From Osedax symbiont Rs1 (GTDB lineage Bacteria; Pseudomonadota; Gammaproteobacteria; Pseudomonadales; Balneatricaceae), in contig ASZJ01000204.1 of NCBI GenBank assembly GCA_000416275.1, positions 1 to 35,750 on the forward strand: DNA of 35,750 bases, written 5' to 3'. Position numbers and translations under genes: made by a program. This document shows positions 19,198 to 26,748 of this stretch, piece by piece. The number at the start of each line of letters is the position of its first letter. The stretch's first letter is position 1. Below the pieces are notes generated by a model that had not been told where the DNA came from, searched no databases, and was given only the letters and a program-made list of their open reading frames with translations.

Positions 19198-19357
19198 CCT
19201 GGATCCGTGACTTCAAAGCGAATACAGAGTGTAGGATATTGGTTCTACAGTGGTATTGAAGAATTTTAGCTGCACCCATAACTTCAGCGAATATTTTACT
19301 AACCGCTATAAAATCATGAGCTTACGATCTGTGGTGCAGTGAGGTCACTGATTTAGG
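19198..19357 (-). mobile_element. Family A MITE-like element, reverse orientation, diverged
   Basis: 160 bp starting CCTGGATCCGTGACTTCA and ending TGAGGTCACTGATTTAGG. It is the reverse complement of the 12997 and 22410 copies with scattered substitutions (for example GGATATTGGTTCTACAGTGG). Its flanks (TAATA left, TTAAT right) do not form an exact duplication. It marks the left border of the mutase cluster. Confidence 0.8.
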
Positions 19358-19402
19358 TTAATGATAAACGCCCACTGTGCGTTCGGAGCGTGTTGCCTTT
19401 TA

Positions 19403-19422
19403 CCTGAAGAAATTGATTCAGG
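19403..19422 (-). terminator. Small hairpin beyond the glmE-like gene
   Basis: CCTGAA and TTCAGG form a 6-bp stem with an 8-nt loop, 6 bp after the stop codon. On the minus strand it begins CCTGAATCA like the family A terminus, so it could equally be a relic of that element. A short TAAAAG follows; termination is only possible. Confidence 0.35.
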
Positions 19423-19428
19423 ATTAGA

Positions 19429-20628
19429 TTAAAGGTCATATTTTTCAATATTTTTTTTTAAATTTTCAATTAAATTTGCTGAGCTATTGATAGTACTATT
19501 AGCAGACGTCATACAATAACCTCTTTTATCAATGGTTACATGAGAGGTTCTTTTATTATCCGAATGTAAACAGTAGGGGATAGATAAGATACCAGATGAA
19601 AATGATTTTATAATTGTCTTTCCTATATTTTTGTCTTGACTAAGGGTGTCAGAAATTAACTGGTTTGCAAGAGTATATATCCTGTCATATTCTTCAGAGT
19701 CAAATTGAATAGGTTTTTTACAAAACTCACTTTTCAACTGGTAGTCGGCAAACTCGATCGAGGCAATATTTTCTTCTAGATTGGGGATTCTGCGCGCTTC
19801 TACAGGAGTCTTTACGATAACCCTATTTACTTTTTCAGTATTGATAAGGTTTAGCATATCATTAGTTACTTTACAGTAACCACCCATAGTTTTTGGAAAA
19901 TAGCCCATGAATACATAGGACACTATATGGTATGAATCTTTACTAAAGAATTTGCCAGCTAATTTTTTTAACACAGTTAATGCCGCTTTATCTTGGGTTT
20001 TAGACGTGCCTTGAGCGTAAGAAAAGGAAATGCTATTAATCCCATTTGCGGTGAGGAATAAGCCCTCAATGATATTTAAAGCGATCAGTACGGCAGGATC
20101 ACACAATTGACCTAACATGCATCCAGAAAAAGTTTCAATATGACTTTTTTCAACCCCAGCAGAGAGTATTCGACAGGACTTCTCCCAGTCCTCAACTGCC
20201 ACTTTAAGAGGGACCCTACTGTAGGGAAGGCAGTATGAAATGGGGCCTCCTTCCGTGGCATTAACACCCACTTCAACCATCCTCTGAAAAATCTTAGAAG
20301 GCAGGGGAGAGCCATGCCTAATTTGTACAGGTAAAGAATGATTTCGCACTATTTCTGTTATGATTTTTTTGGTCTGATTAGGTTTATGATAAATTAGTGG
20401 GTATCCATTCAGTTGGTTATTTTCAGCTAACGCGCGCCGCACACCGGTAAAATCATTCACCCTAGTAAAACTATCTAAAGTAATCGTACAGACGCTATTG
20501 GCGTTACTGCTCGCTGTGGCACGAAGTCCTTCGCGCATATCAGCTATTCTGGAGAAGCCCATACGAGGCTGCACTACCGCTCCAAATTGTTGACTGGATT
20601 TTAATACATGTTCATTAAAATCTAACAT
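19429..20628 (-). CDS. Glutamate mutase epsilon subunit-like protein (methylaspartate mutase large subunit)
   Basis: 399 aa, shorter than the clostridial MutE/GlmE (about 480). Family hallmarks in order: VQPRMG (19-24), TLDSFTR (50-56, cf. TIDSYTR), QIRHGSP (102-108, cf. QVRHGTP with a substrate-binding Arg), EGGPISYCLPYSR (126-138, cf. EGGGISYNIPYAK), VEDW (145-148), and IVKTPVEA (271-278, cf. ITKSPHEA). The family enzyme forms the TIM barrel in which adenosylcobalamin radicals convert (S)-glutamate to (2S,3S)-3-methylaspartate. The start overlaps the end of the sigma-like gene by 14 bp, as expected for partners of one complex. No MutL or methylaspartate ammonia-lyase is nearby, so a biosynthetic rather than catabolic job is likely. 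The exact substrate is not certain: several family positions differ. Confidence 0.85.
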   Translation of the reverse strand: MLDFNEHVLKSSQQFGAVVQPRMGFSRIADMREGLRATASSNANSVCTITLDSFTRVNDFTGVRRALAENNQLNGYPLIYHKPNQTKKIITEIVRNHSLPVQIRHGSPLPSKIFQRMVEVGVNATEGGPISYCLPYSRVPLKVAVEDWEKSCRILSAGVEKSHIETFSGCMLGQLCDPAVLIALNIIEGLFLTANGINSISFSYAQGTSKTQDKAALTVLKKLAGKFFSKDSYHIVSYVFMGYFPKTMGGYCKVTNDMLNLINTEKVNRVIVKTPVEARRIPNLEENIASIEFADYQLKSEFCKKPIQFDSEEYDRIYTLANQLISDTLSQDKNIGKTIIKSFSSGILSIPYCLHSDNKRTSHVTIDKRGYCMTSANSTINSSANLIENLKKNIEKYDL

Positions 20629-21130
20629 TTTGATGGCCAGCCTTTATATGAGAATTAATAGTTGTCTGCTCGCATTGGTGAATACATTGAATATTCTTTA
20701 AATCATAATTGCATGATAATAATAGGAATTTTTCAAATTGATCGAATATATCGCTATCACTGTCATCAAATACAGCATCGAAGCCTGAAAATAGTAAGTT
20801 TGCAGTCTTGATTTGGACTGATTTTGCTGAGTTGTCAGTCGATATCTTTCCACCAATTATAAGTTTATGACTATAAGATTCTACGCTGCGAATCGCTTGA
20901 GCCAAACTTGGAGCTTCTAAGTATCCATGACCATTTACAGTGCTAACTACTATCAAATCGTAGTGCTCACTGGCGATTGCTTTTAATACCATTGCTGCTG
21001 GTGTGCAGGGGCCTAAATTTTTCACCTGGTAGCCTTTTTCTGTCAAAAGGTACTGCATGAATACTAAATTCCAGCTGTGTGAATCAGATGAAATGGTACT
21101 TAATAGAGCTTTTTTCATGTCGTTATCCAT
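20615..21130 (-). CDS. Glutamate mutase sigma subunit-like B12-binding protein
   Basis: 171 aa; residues 1-130 fit the small cobalamin-binding Rossmann subunit of glutamate mutase. The DxHxxG cobalamin loop appears as SDSHSWN (15-21): the Asp and the His that ligates cobalt are present, but the Gly position looks like Asn. The later S-x-L motif is STV in VVSTVNGHG and the GG motif is IIGGKIS (91-97). About 40 extra residues at the C-terminus have several Cys and His (CIHQCE) and are not typical. A second ATG four codons in (21118) would match the family N-terminus better (MKKALLSTISSDSH), and neither start has a good ribosome site. It follows the desaturase by 57 bp and overlaps the epsilon-like gene by 14 bp. 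Confidence 0.83.
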   Translation of the reverse strand: MDNDMKKALLSTISSDSHSWNLVFMQYLLTEKGYQVKNLGPCTPAAMVLKAIASEHYDLIVVSTVNGHGYLEAPSLAQAIRSVESYSHKLIIGGKISTDNSAKSVQIKTANLLFSGFDAVFDDSDSDIFDQFEKFLLLSCNYDLKNIQCIHQCEQTTINSHIKAGHQNVRF

Positions 21131-21187
21131 AACTTTAATAGAAATAAATTCATCACATTTAGATATTTATTCAATAAAAATAATATT

Positions 21188-22336
21188 TTAATTTTCAGTG
21201 CTGAGTGTGCTCAAGTTGCCCTCAGTTGCCTCGTAATAGGACTTTGCTCTCCTGAAGCTTTCGAAATTTTTAGATACTGTATTTATGTAGCCCCAACAAT
21301 CAATATAATTTCGGGGAAATGGTTTTGACCCATCGCGTAGGTCTCGTTCCCGGGCGGTGATGTAGTTTGGCCACTCTTTAGACCTAGGTCGTCTATGATG
21401 AAAATCATGACAGGGTGTATCGCCTACCATGATGAAAAGTCTTACCAACAGGTGAAAGGTCAGCATTTTTAACGACCAGGCCAATATATTGAATGATTTC
21501 ACAAAAAAACTACTTTGCTCTTTAATGATGAGAGCTTCACCAATAAATACCCCTGTCGTCGCATTTGTTACGAAATCAATCCCCCTGTTATGTAGCACAT
21601 CAGGACTGGGCCAGGTATGTTCTGCTGCCAATCGGAATGTTGTACTGATGTGATAGCCGATAAAGATAGGTGGCAACCATGAGTAGAAAAGTACCTCCAT
21701 TCCTTCGAAATATATAGCTGTATAGGTTATTGATAACCAAATTAATAGAGTAACTGTTAAATTTGAAATATTCTTGGAGTTGATTGTTTGATAAATACGC
21801 TGAAATATTGATCTTGCTATCTTAATGGGTGAAAATGCGCTAATAATTAATTTTCTCCACATAGTATTGATACTGTCTGATGGAGTTAATCCGACAACTT
21901 CTTTTAAGTAGGAAAGAGTATCATCATCATCGGTTAGCAATGACTTTGGATCATGGTGTAACTTATGTTCATGTTTATACAAGTCAAAGGGTTTCAAAAG
22001 TAGGATCGAAGATATAGCATGACCTAGTAAATTATTATTTTTCTTTCCTTTAAAAACCATATTATGTGCACAGTTATGACATATTAATACCTGGAGTTGT
22101 TTGACTCCAGAAGTAGCAAAAATAAAACCAATTAACCAAGTGATTATAGAACTCTCTGTATAGCCCCAGGCAGATACATAAACTCCTGAAAATAATAGTA
22201 GGAAACTAACCGCTATATGGAAGGTTGGGGTAAGTTTGTAGGCGTTACCAACTTCTTCAGGTAATGGCTTCGCAGTAAGCCAGGTCAAAAAAGGTTGAAA
22301 TATCCTCGGCATAATTCTCATGCTTTCACGTTCCAT
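21188..22336 (-). CDS. Membrane fatty-acid desaturase/hydroxylase family protein
   Basis: 382 aa from the ATG at 22336, chosen because GGAG lies 6 nt upstream. A GTG at 22375 would add 13 residues read from a family A end fragment. It is an integral membrane di-iron enzyme of the PF00487 type: histidine clusters HNCAH (87-91), HKLHH (124-128) and HDFHH (310-314), plus AEHTW (238-242), with hydrophobic segments around 37-57, 62-83, 193-210 and 215-235. The family introduces double bonds or hydroxyl groups into lipids or carrier-bound acids. Here it is the first gene of a leftward operon with the two glutamate-mutase-like genes, which suggests that it works on a product-related molecule and not general membrane lipids; that is inference. 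Confidence 0.87.
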   Translation of the reverse strand: MERESMRIMPRIFQPFLTWLTAKPLPEEVGNAYKLTPTFHIAVSFLLLFSGVYVSAWGYTESSIITWLIGFIFATSGVKQLQVLICHNCAHNMVFKGKKNNNLLGHAISSILLLKPFDLYKHEHKLHHDPKSLLTDDDDTLSYLKEVVGLTPSDSINTMWRKLIISAFSPIKIARSIFQRIYQTINSKNISNLTVTLLIWLSITYTAIYFEGMEVLFYSWLPPIFIGYHISTTFRLAAEHTWPSPDVLHNRGIDFVTNATTGVFIGEALIIKEQSSFFVKSFNILAWSLKMLTFHLLVRLFIMVGDTPCHDFHHRRPRSKEWPNYITARERDLRDGSKPFPRNYIDCWGYINTVSKNFESFRRAKSYYEATEGNLSTLSTEN

Positions 22337-22409
22337 CGTCTTCTCCAGTGTTTTAGTAAATGCTGTCGGAATCACAGAATCAGTGACTTCTAGACGGCAC
22401 TAAGTATAA

Positions 22410-22569
22410 CCTGAATCAGTGACTTCACTACTCTGCATGGCGCAAGCTCTTGATTCTACGGCGGTTAGAAAAATATCCGCTGAACCTACGGGTGCAGCTA
22501 AGATTTTTCAATTCCACCGTAGAACCAATATCTTACACTCTGTATTCACTTTGAAGTCACGGATTCAGG
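22410..22569 (+). mobile_element. Family A MITE-like element, full copy with target duplication
   Basis: 160 bp, ends CCTGAATCAGTGACTTCA and TGAAGTCACGGATTCAGG (one mismatch as inverted repeats), flanked by TATAA at 22405-22409 and 22570-22574. It is nearly identical to the 12997 and 23066 copies, so insertion or copying was fairly recent. Confidence 0.88.
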
Positions 22570-22574
22570 TATAA

Positions 22575-22693
22575 GTTATAGCTTGACAGCAGATAAAAAT
22601 GTCCACTGCAGCTAAGGGGGCAACTTTGACTTTTAAGCTGCGTCGCTAAATCGATATGTTACGCTCTTTATTCGCTCTGAAACCACAGGTTAA
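22575..22693 (+). repeat. Diverged family A copy, right part
   Basis: Directly after the full copy. The stretch ending in ATATGTTACGCTCTTTATTC and GCTCTGAAACCACAGGTT aligns with ATATCTTACACTCTGTATTC and ACTTTGAAGTCACGGATT of the intact elements at roughly three of four bases. The left terminus is not recognisable. It indicates an older insertion at the same place. Confidence 0.5.
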
Positions 22694-23065
22694 AATAATA
22701 TTTAATATGTTTTAAATATAAAATTAATTATTTTTATTTTTCAATGGTGACTAATAATTATACTTTTATGTTGAGTTTGCAATAAGATTTATAGAATATT
22801 GAATTTCATAAATGAACGTTATTATAAGGATTAATAATTAATTTATATTATAAATATTTGAATTGTTATCCGCTGTAATATTGTGATTGCTGAGGTTTTT
22901 ATACTTGTAGTATTATTAATAATATTAGATTTATAATCTTTAAAATTGTAATATTTTGTGCGTATTTCATTTTTGAAAAATGATTATCTATTTATACCTC
23001 TAGTGTTTTGTAATAGAACACTCTATTGTTCAAATCATCAGATAATGAAGTAAGCATGTATCTGA

Positions 23066-23220
23066 CCTGAATCAGTGACTGCACCACATAGCGCAAGCTC
23101 TTGATTCTACAGCGGTTAGAAAAATACCCGCTGAACCTACGGGTGCAGCTAATATTTTTCAATTCCACTGTAGAACCAATATCTTACACTCTGTATTCAC
23201 TTTGAAGTCACGGATTCAGG
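23066..23220 (+). mobile_element. Family A MITE-like element, full copy
   Basis: 155 bp with ends CCTGAATCAGTGACTGCA and TGAAGTCACGGATTCAGG and an interior nearly identical to the 22410 copy. Flanks TCTGA and ATAGT do not match, so the target duplication is lost, or the copy arose by rearrangement with a neighbour. It ends 25 bp before the reductase start, leaving almost no other room for that gene's upstream signals. Confidence 0.85.
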
Positions 23221-23245
23221 ATAGTGATAACTACGGATAGGTTTA

Positions 23246-24244
23246 ATGATGAAAATAAATAAATTTCTAATTAGAAAATTTGGCAGCCCCAGTGTTCTAT
23301 CTTGGGAAACAGTAGTTATAGAGCCTCCCACTGCCAGCGAGATACAAGTAAGGCTCACTGCTGTTGGCGTCAATTTTATCGATATCTATTTAAGAAAAGG
23401 GCTGTTGCCAGTGAGTGCTTCTTTTCCGCTAGGAATTGGTGTGGAGGGGATTGGTGAAGTTGTAGCAGTTGGGGATAAGCCGAGTAGATTCAAAGTTGGC
23501 GACAAGGTGGCCTGTATCGGAGGAGAGCCAAGCTGCTATGCTGAAATTATAAATTTTTCGTCTGAGCGTGCAATATTATTACCTGAAGAGCTCGATGACG
23601 AATATGTGGCGGCAGCTATGTTTAAAGGCTTGACGGCAGAGTACCTGATTAACCGGTGTGTTTCGGTACAGCCCAACCAAACTGTCTTATGGCACGCTGC
23701 TGCTGGTGGAGTCGGTCAGATAGCCATTCAATGGCTTAAATCTATGGGCGCTGTTGTGGTAGGCACTGTTAGCACTAAAGAAAAAGCGCAACAGGCTCTT
23801 GAAAACGGATGCAATGAAGTGGTCATTACCTCTGAACAGAATTTTGAAGATGTGGTGAAAAATGTCACTGCTGGAAAAGGAGTCGATGTCGTGTATGACT
23901 CTGTTGGTAAGGATACATTTAGTCGGTCGCTTAAATGCGTAAAACAACGTGGCACTATGGTTCTTTTTGGCAACTCATCTGGCAGTGTGGATAGCTTTAA
24001 TCCGGCTGTTCTAGGCTCCCAGGGCTCAATTTATCTTACTCGGCCCTCCATAGCACATTACACCGGCGATCCGCGTGATTTACAAACTGGCGCTAATGCT
24101 GTATTCGCAGCAATTAGAGAGCAGCGTTTCAAAATAAAAGATATCAACCGGTACGCCCTCGAGGATGCAGCTTCAGCTCATCAAGCGCTTGAAAACCGTC
24201 TGACGATGGGATCAACAATATTATACCCCTCAAATTACACTTAG
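23246..24244 (+). CDS. Zinc-free MDR-type NADPH:quinone reductase-like oxidoreductase
   Basis: 332 aa medium-chain reductase of the QOR type. N-terminal GroES-like domain (VGVNFIDIYLRKGLLP, PLGIGVEGIGEV at 61-72), no structural-zinc cysteine cluster, then the dinucleotide-binding fold with AAAGGVGQ at 151-158 and a VVYDSVG strand. The closest known type uses NADPH to reduce quinones or other conjugated carbonyls. The true substrate here is unknown; in a biosynthetic cluster it could act as an enoyl reductase. Start: two adjacent ATGs (23246, 23249), AGG a few bases upstream. First of the rightward genes; a short family A derivative separates it from the transporter gene. Confidence 0.88.
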   Translation: MMKINKFLIRKFGSPSVLSWETVVIEPPTASEIQVRLTAVGVNFIDIYLRKGLLPVSASFPLGIGVEGIGEVVAVGDKPSRFKVGDKVACIGGEPSCYAEIINFSSERAILLPEELDDEYVAAAMFKGLTAEYLINRCVSVQPNQTVLWHAAAGGVGQIAIQWLKSMGAVVVGTVSTKEKAQQALENGCNEVVITSEQNFEDVVKNVTAGKGVDVVYDSVGKDTFSRSLKCVKQRGTMVLFGNSSGSVDSFNPAVLGSQGSIYLTRPSIAHYTGDPRDLQTGANAVFAAIREQRFKIKDINRYALEDAASAHQALENRLTMGSTILYPSNYT

Positions 24245-24250
24245 CATTAT

Positions 24251-24324
24251 TCTGAACTGCTGACTTGAAAGTGAATAGAGAGATTGCGCTATATAGTGCA
24301 GTGCAGTGAAGTCATTGATTCAGA
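24251..24324 (-). mobile_element. Short family A derivative (internal deletion)
   Basis: About 74 bp: TCTGAACTGCTGACTTGAAA at one end and GTGAAGTCATTGATTCAGA at the other, with the element's outer sequences in reverse orientation and most of the middle gone. It lies between the reductase stop and the transporter ribosome site. Confidence 0.65.
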
Positions 24325-24345
24325 ATCGTTAGAAGGTTATTAGTG

Positions 24346-25266
24346 ATGAACATAAAACTGACAAATATTATTCCCCTGCTGTTCGTTTGGTTGTGGAGCA
24401 CAGGGTTTATCGGTGCAAAATATGGACTGCCTTATATTGAACCCTATTTTATGCTTTTTGTACGCTTTTCAATTGCGATAGTGGTCTTCCTCTGCATCAT
24501 GCAAATTTTAAAAGCCAAGAGTATTAGTCCTAAACAGGCAGCCAATCAAATATTAGTTGGAATACTCTTACACGGGGCCTATTTAGGGGGAGTGTTTTTT
24601 TCGATAGATCAAGGTATGCCCGCTGGTATTGTCGCTATCATCGTCGGATTACAGCCAATGCTGACCGCTTTTGTCGGCTGGACATCGCTTGGTCAGTCGA
24701 TCAACAAAAAACAGTTTCTGGGATTGTTACTGGGTTTTACCGGCATAGTAATGGTTATTATTGGCAGTAGTAATATCGAAAATTTAGGACTTAGCTCCAT
24801 TGGCCTGGTCGCTTGTATTGTTGCTCTACTGGGAATTTCAATCGGCACCATAATACAGAAGAATCTCGGAAGAAACTTACCGTTGCTGACTAGTTCTATG
24901 TATCAGTACTTAGGTGCAGCGCTGGTAATGGCAGTGTTGACTTCAACCATGGAAAATCAAAATGTAGAATATACAATTAGCTTGTTTGCAGCGATGACTT
25001 GGCTGGTTTTAGGGCTGTCCGTTTCAGCAATACTGTTGCTGATGTATATGATCAAAGAGGGGGAAGTGGCGAAAGTTGCCAGTTATTTCTATTTAGTCCC
25101 TCCTGTTACCGTTATTCAAACTTGGATTCTATTTGATGAGCACATGGGCGGGCTTTCTCTAATAGGCTGTGCGCTATCCATATGTGGTGTTTATCTAGTG
25201 GTAAGCAAAAGCCCTAAATCAGTATTAAGCAACAGCCAGAATCTTCGAGCAGTTAATAAAATCTAA
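24346..25266 (+). CDS. EamA-family (DMT) transporter
   Basis: 306 aa, ten predicted membrane helices in two EamA repeats. The first opens IIPLLFVWLWSTGFIGAKYG, a typical start for this family, and the second repeat has the usual IVALLGISIGTIIQKNLG. The short charged tail follows LSICGVYLVVS. Such proteins commonly export amino acids, amines and other metabolites. I start at ATG 24346 because AGAAGG lies 9 nt upstream; GTG one codon earlier is also in frame. The decarboxylase gene follows after 15 bp, so the two are surely co-transcribed, and the natural guess is export of the decarboxylase product. The substrate is not determined by the sequence. Confidence 0.9.
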   Translation: MNIKLTNIIPLLFVWLWSTGFIGAKYGLPYIEPYFMLFVRFSIAIVVFLCIMQILKAKSISPKQAANQILVGILLHGAYLGGVFFSIDQGMPAGIVAIIVGLQPMLTAFVGWTSLGQSINKKQFLGLLLGFTGIVMVIIGSSNIENLGLSSIGLVACIVALLGISIGTIIQKNLGRNLPLLTSSMYQYLGAALVMAVLTSTMENQNVEYTISLFAAMTWLVLGLSVSAILLLMYMIKEGEVAKVASYFYLVPPVTVIQTWILFDEHMGGLSLIGCALSICGVYLVVSKSPKSVLSNSQNLRAVNKI

Positions 25267-25281
25267 TAGGTAGAGGCACTA

Positions 25282-26748
25282 ATGAATAAATATGTAGAGG
25301 TTTTGGATAGCCTAGTAAATGACTATGAAAGTATTGACAGGCCGGTGTTTAAAGACATAAAGGCCGTTGATTTAACTAACATTCTCGATCTTAAATTAAC
25401 CGATCAGGGTTGTAGTCTTGAAGTGTTGCACAGGTCGCTAAAGGATTTCATGGACTATAGCCCTGACGTAAGCCAAACGGGCTTTCATAAACAGTTATAT
25501 TCAGGTGTTAATGAGCCAGCTCTACTGGGAGAATGGGTTGCTAGCCTGACTAATTCTGTGATGCATACCTATAAGATGGGGCCGGTTGCTACGCTGATGG
25601 AGTTAGAGGTGATTCGTCAACTCAACAAGCTAGTTGGGTTTGAAAAAGGCGAGGGGATAATGGTTAGTGGTGCAAGCCAGGCCAACCTTATAGCGATGAT
25701 GCTGGCTCGTCATAGAATCTGCCCTCAACTGAAAAAAGAGGGTTATCAAGGGCGATCATTAGTGGCTTTTGTCTCTGATCAAGCGCATTACTCGATGCAG
25801 AGGGCTGCCAATATAATTGGCATAGGAGAAAATAATTTAATCGCTGTCAACAGTGATGAAAACGGTAAAATGGATCCCGAGAATTTACGGTTTTGTATCG
25901 AAAAAAGCATAGAGCAGGGCAAATTGCCATTCTTTATCGGACTTACCGCAGGTACTACAGTTATCGGATCTTTTGATCCGGTCATGCCTTGTAATGAAAT
26001 AGCAAAATTTTATGGCTTATGGTTGCACATTGATGGGGCATGGGGAGCACCTATATTATTTTCTGAGCGCTACAAGGACTATTTGTCTGGGTGTGATCAA
26101 GCTGATTCCTTCACTTGGGATGCCCATAAGCTGATGAATGTGCCCCTTACTGCAGGTGTTATTTTAACTAGAGAAACTGGTCAGCTGAAGGATTGTGTGG
26201 CCGGTGGGGGGGGCAATTACCTATTTCATCAAGATGAAAATTCTGCCTTTAATATGGGAGAGCTTTCCATTCAAAGTGCTCGTCGAGCCGACTGTTTGAA
26301 ATTGTGGTCATCCTGGAAGTCGGAGGGCACACAAGGTTATTTAAAAAAAATTGAGACTCTGCAAAACAAAAAAAGCTATTTTGTTGAATTGTTAGATAAA
26401 CATCCAAAATTCTCGATTATTGCGCCAAGCCCTTTTTTGAATGTTCTATTTCAATTCAAACCTTCTAATCAGTTGCATGAAAGTGAATTGCGAGCTTTGA
26501 ATGTTGAAATTTGTAAGCTACTTGCAGCTTCTGGTGGGGCGTTTATCGATTATGCCTGCTTTAAGGGTAGAACAGGTATCAGAGCTATAACTTGTTTGAG
26601 AGAGAATTTTTCTGCGACAAATTTTGGTAATACTGCAATCCCAGTACCAGCACACACAGCTTCGAGTTGGGAGTTGAAATTGCATGTTTCCAGCCATAGC
26701 TCCGCCCCTCCGGTGAGCTCTGAAAACCACTTCGCCAAGGGTAGATAG
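25282..26748 (+). CDS. Group II PLP-dependent amino acid decarboxylase (Glu/Asp/cysteine-sulfinate type), 3' end rearranged
   Basis: 488 aa, closest in look to glutamate, aspartate and cysteine-sulfinate decarboxylases. Evidence: FHKQLYSGVNEPALLGEWV (68-86), HTYKMGPVATLME (95-107), the cofactor-binding HIDGAWG (249-255), and Lys283 in WDAHKLMNVPL, which should form the Schiff base. AGAGG lies 5 nt before the ATG. The family pattern runs to about residue 442 (GIRAITCLREN); the expected last helix is replaced by about 45 residues that are the antisense of the LysR gene. The enzyme may still fold because the active site is complete. Given its neighbours, acidic amino acids such as 3-methylaspartate are candidate substrates, by inference only. 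Confidence 0.88.
   Translation: MNKYVEVLDSLVNDYESIDRPVFKDIKAVDLTNILDLKLTDQGCSLEVLHRSLKDFMDYSPDVSQTGFHKQLYSGVNEPALLGEWVASLTNSVMHTYKMGPVATLMELEVIRQLNKLVGFEKGEGIMVSGASQANLIAMMLARHRICPQLKKEGYQGRSLVAFVSDQAHYSMQRAANIIGIGENNLIAVNSDENGKMDPENLRFCIEKSIEQGKLPFFIGLTAGTTVIGSFDPVMPCNEIAKFYGLWLHIDGAWGAPILFSERYKDYLSGCDQADSFTWDAHKLMNVPLTAGVILTRETGQLKDCVAGGGGNYLFHQDENSAFNMGELSIQSARRADCLKLWSSWKSEGTQGYLKKIETLQNKKSYFVELLDKHPKFSIIAPSPFLNVLFQFKPSNQLHESELRALNVEICKLLAASGGAFIDYACFKGRTGIRAITCLRENFSATNFGNTAIPVPAHTASSWELKLHVSSHSSAPPVSSENHFAKGR

Larger units (their letters stand above)
18912..19428. other. Intergenic region with reversed family A element
   Basis: No gene seen. The first 280 bp are AT-rich and should hold the promoter of the EAL-domain gene. 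A short TGACT/AGTCA inverted repeat lies around 19121-19134. The remainder is the family A element (19198-19357) and a small hairpin next to the glmE-like stop codon. Confidence 0.5.
22337..23245. other. Divergent control region of the mutase cluster, packed with repeats and very AT-rich
   Basis: No gene. It separates the leftward desaturase-mutase operon from the rightward reductase-transporter-decarboxylase genes, so it should hold both promoters. Contents left to right: an isolated family A terminus (AGAATCAGTGACTTCT, about 22376-22391), a full family A copy, a strongly diverged copy, about 360 bp of extremely AT-rich sequence (22694-23060) with a perfect AGTGTT/AACACT inverted repeat at 23002-23022, and another full family A copy ending 25 bp before the reductase start. 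No single promoter stands out among the many AT-rich candidates. Confidence 0.6.

Noticed and set aside
24315..24343. Promoter made by the short family A derivative for the EamA gene (TTGATT, 17 bp, TATTAG)
   Set aside because: The -10 box would end 3 bp before the start codon, so the message would lack its ribosome site.
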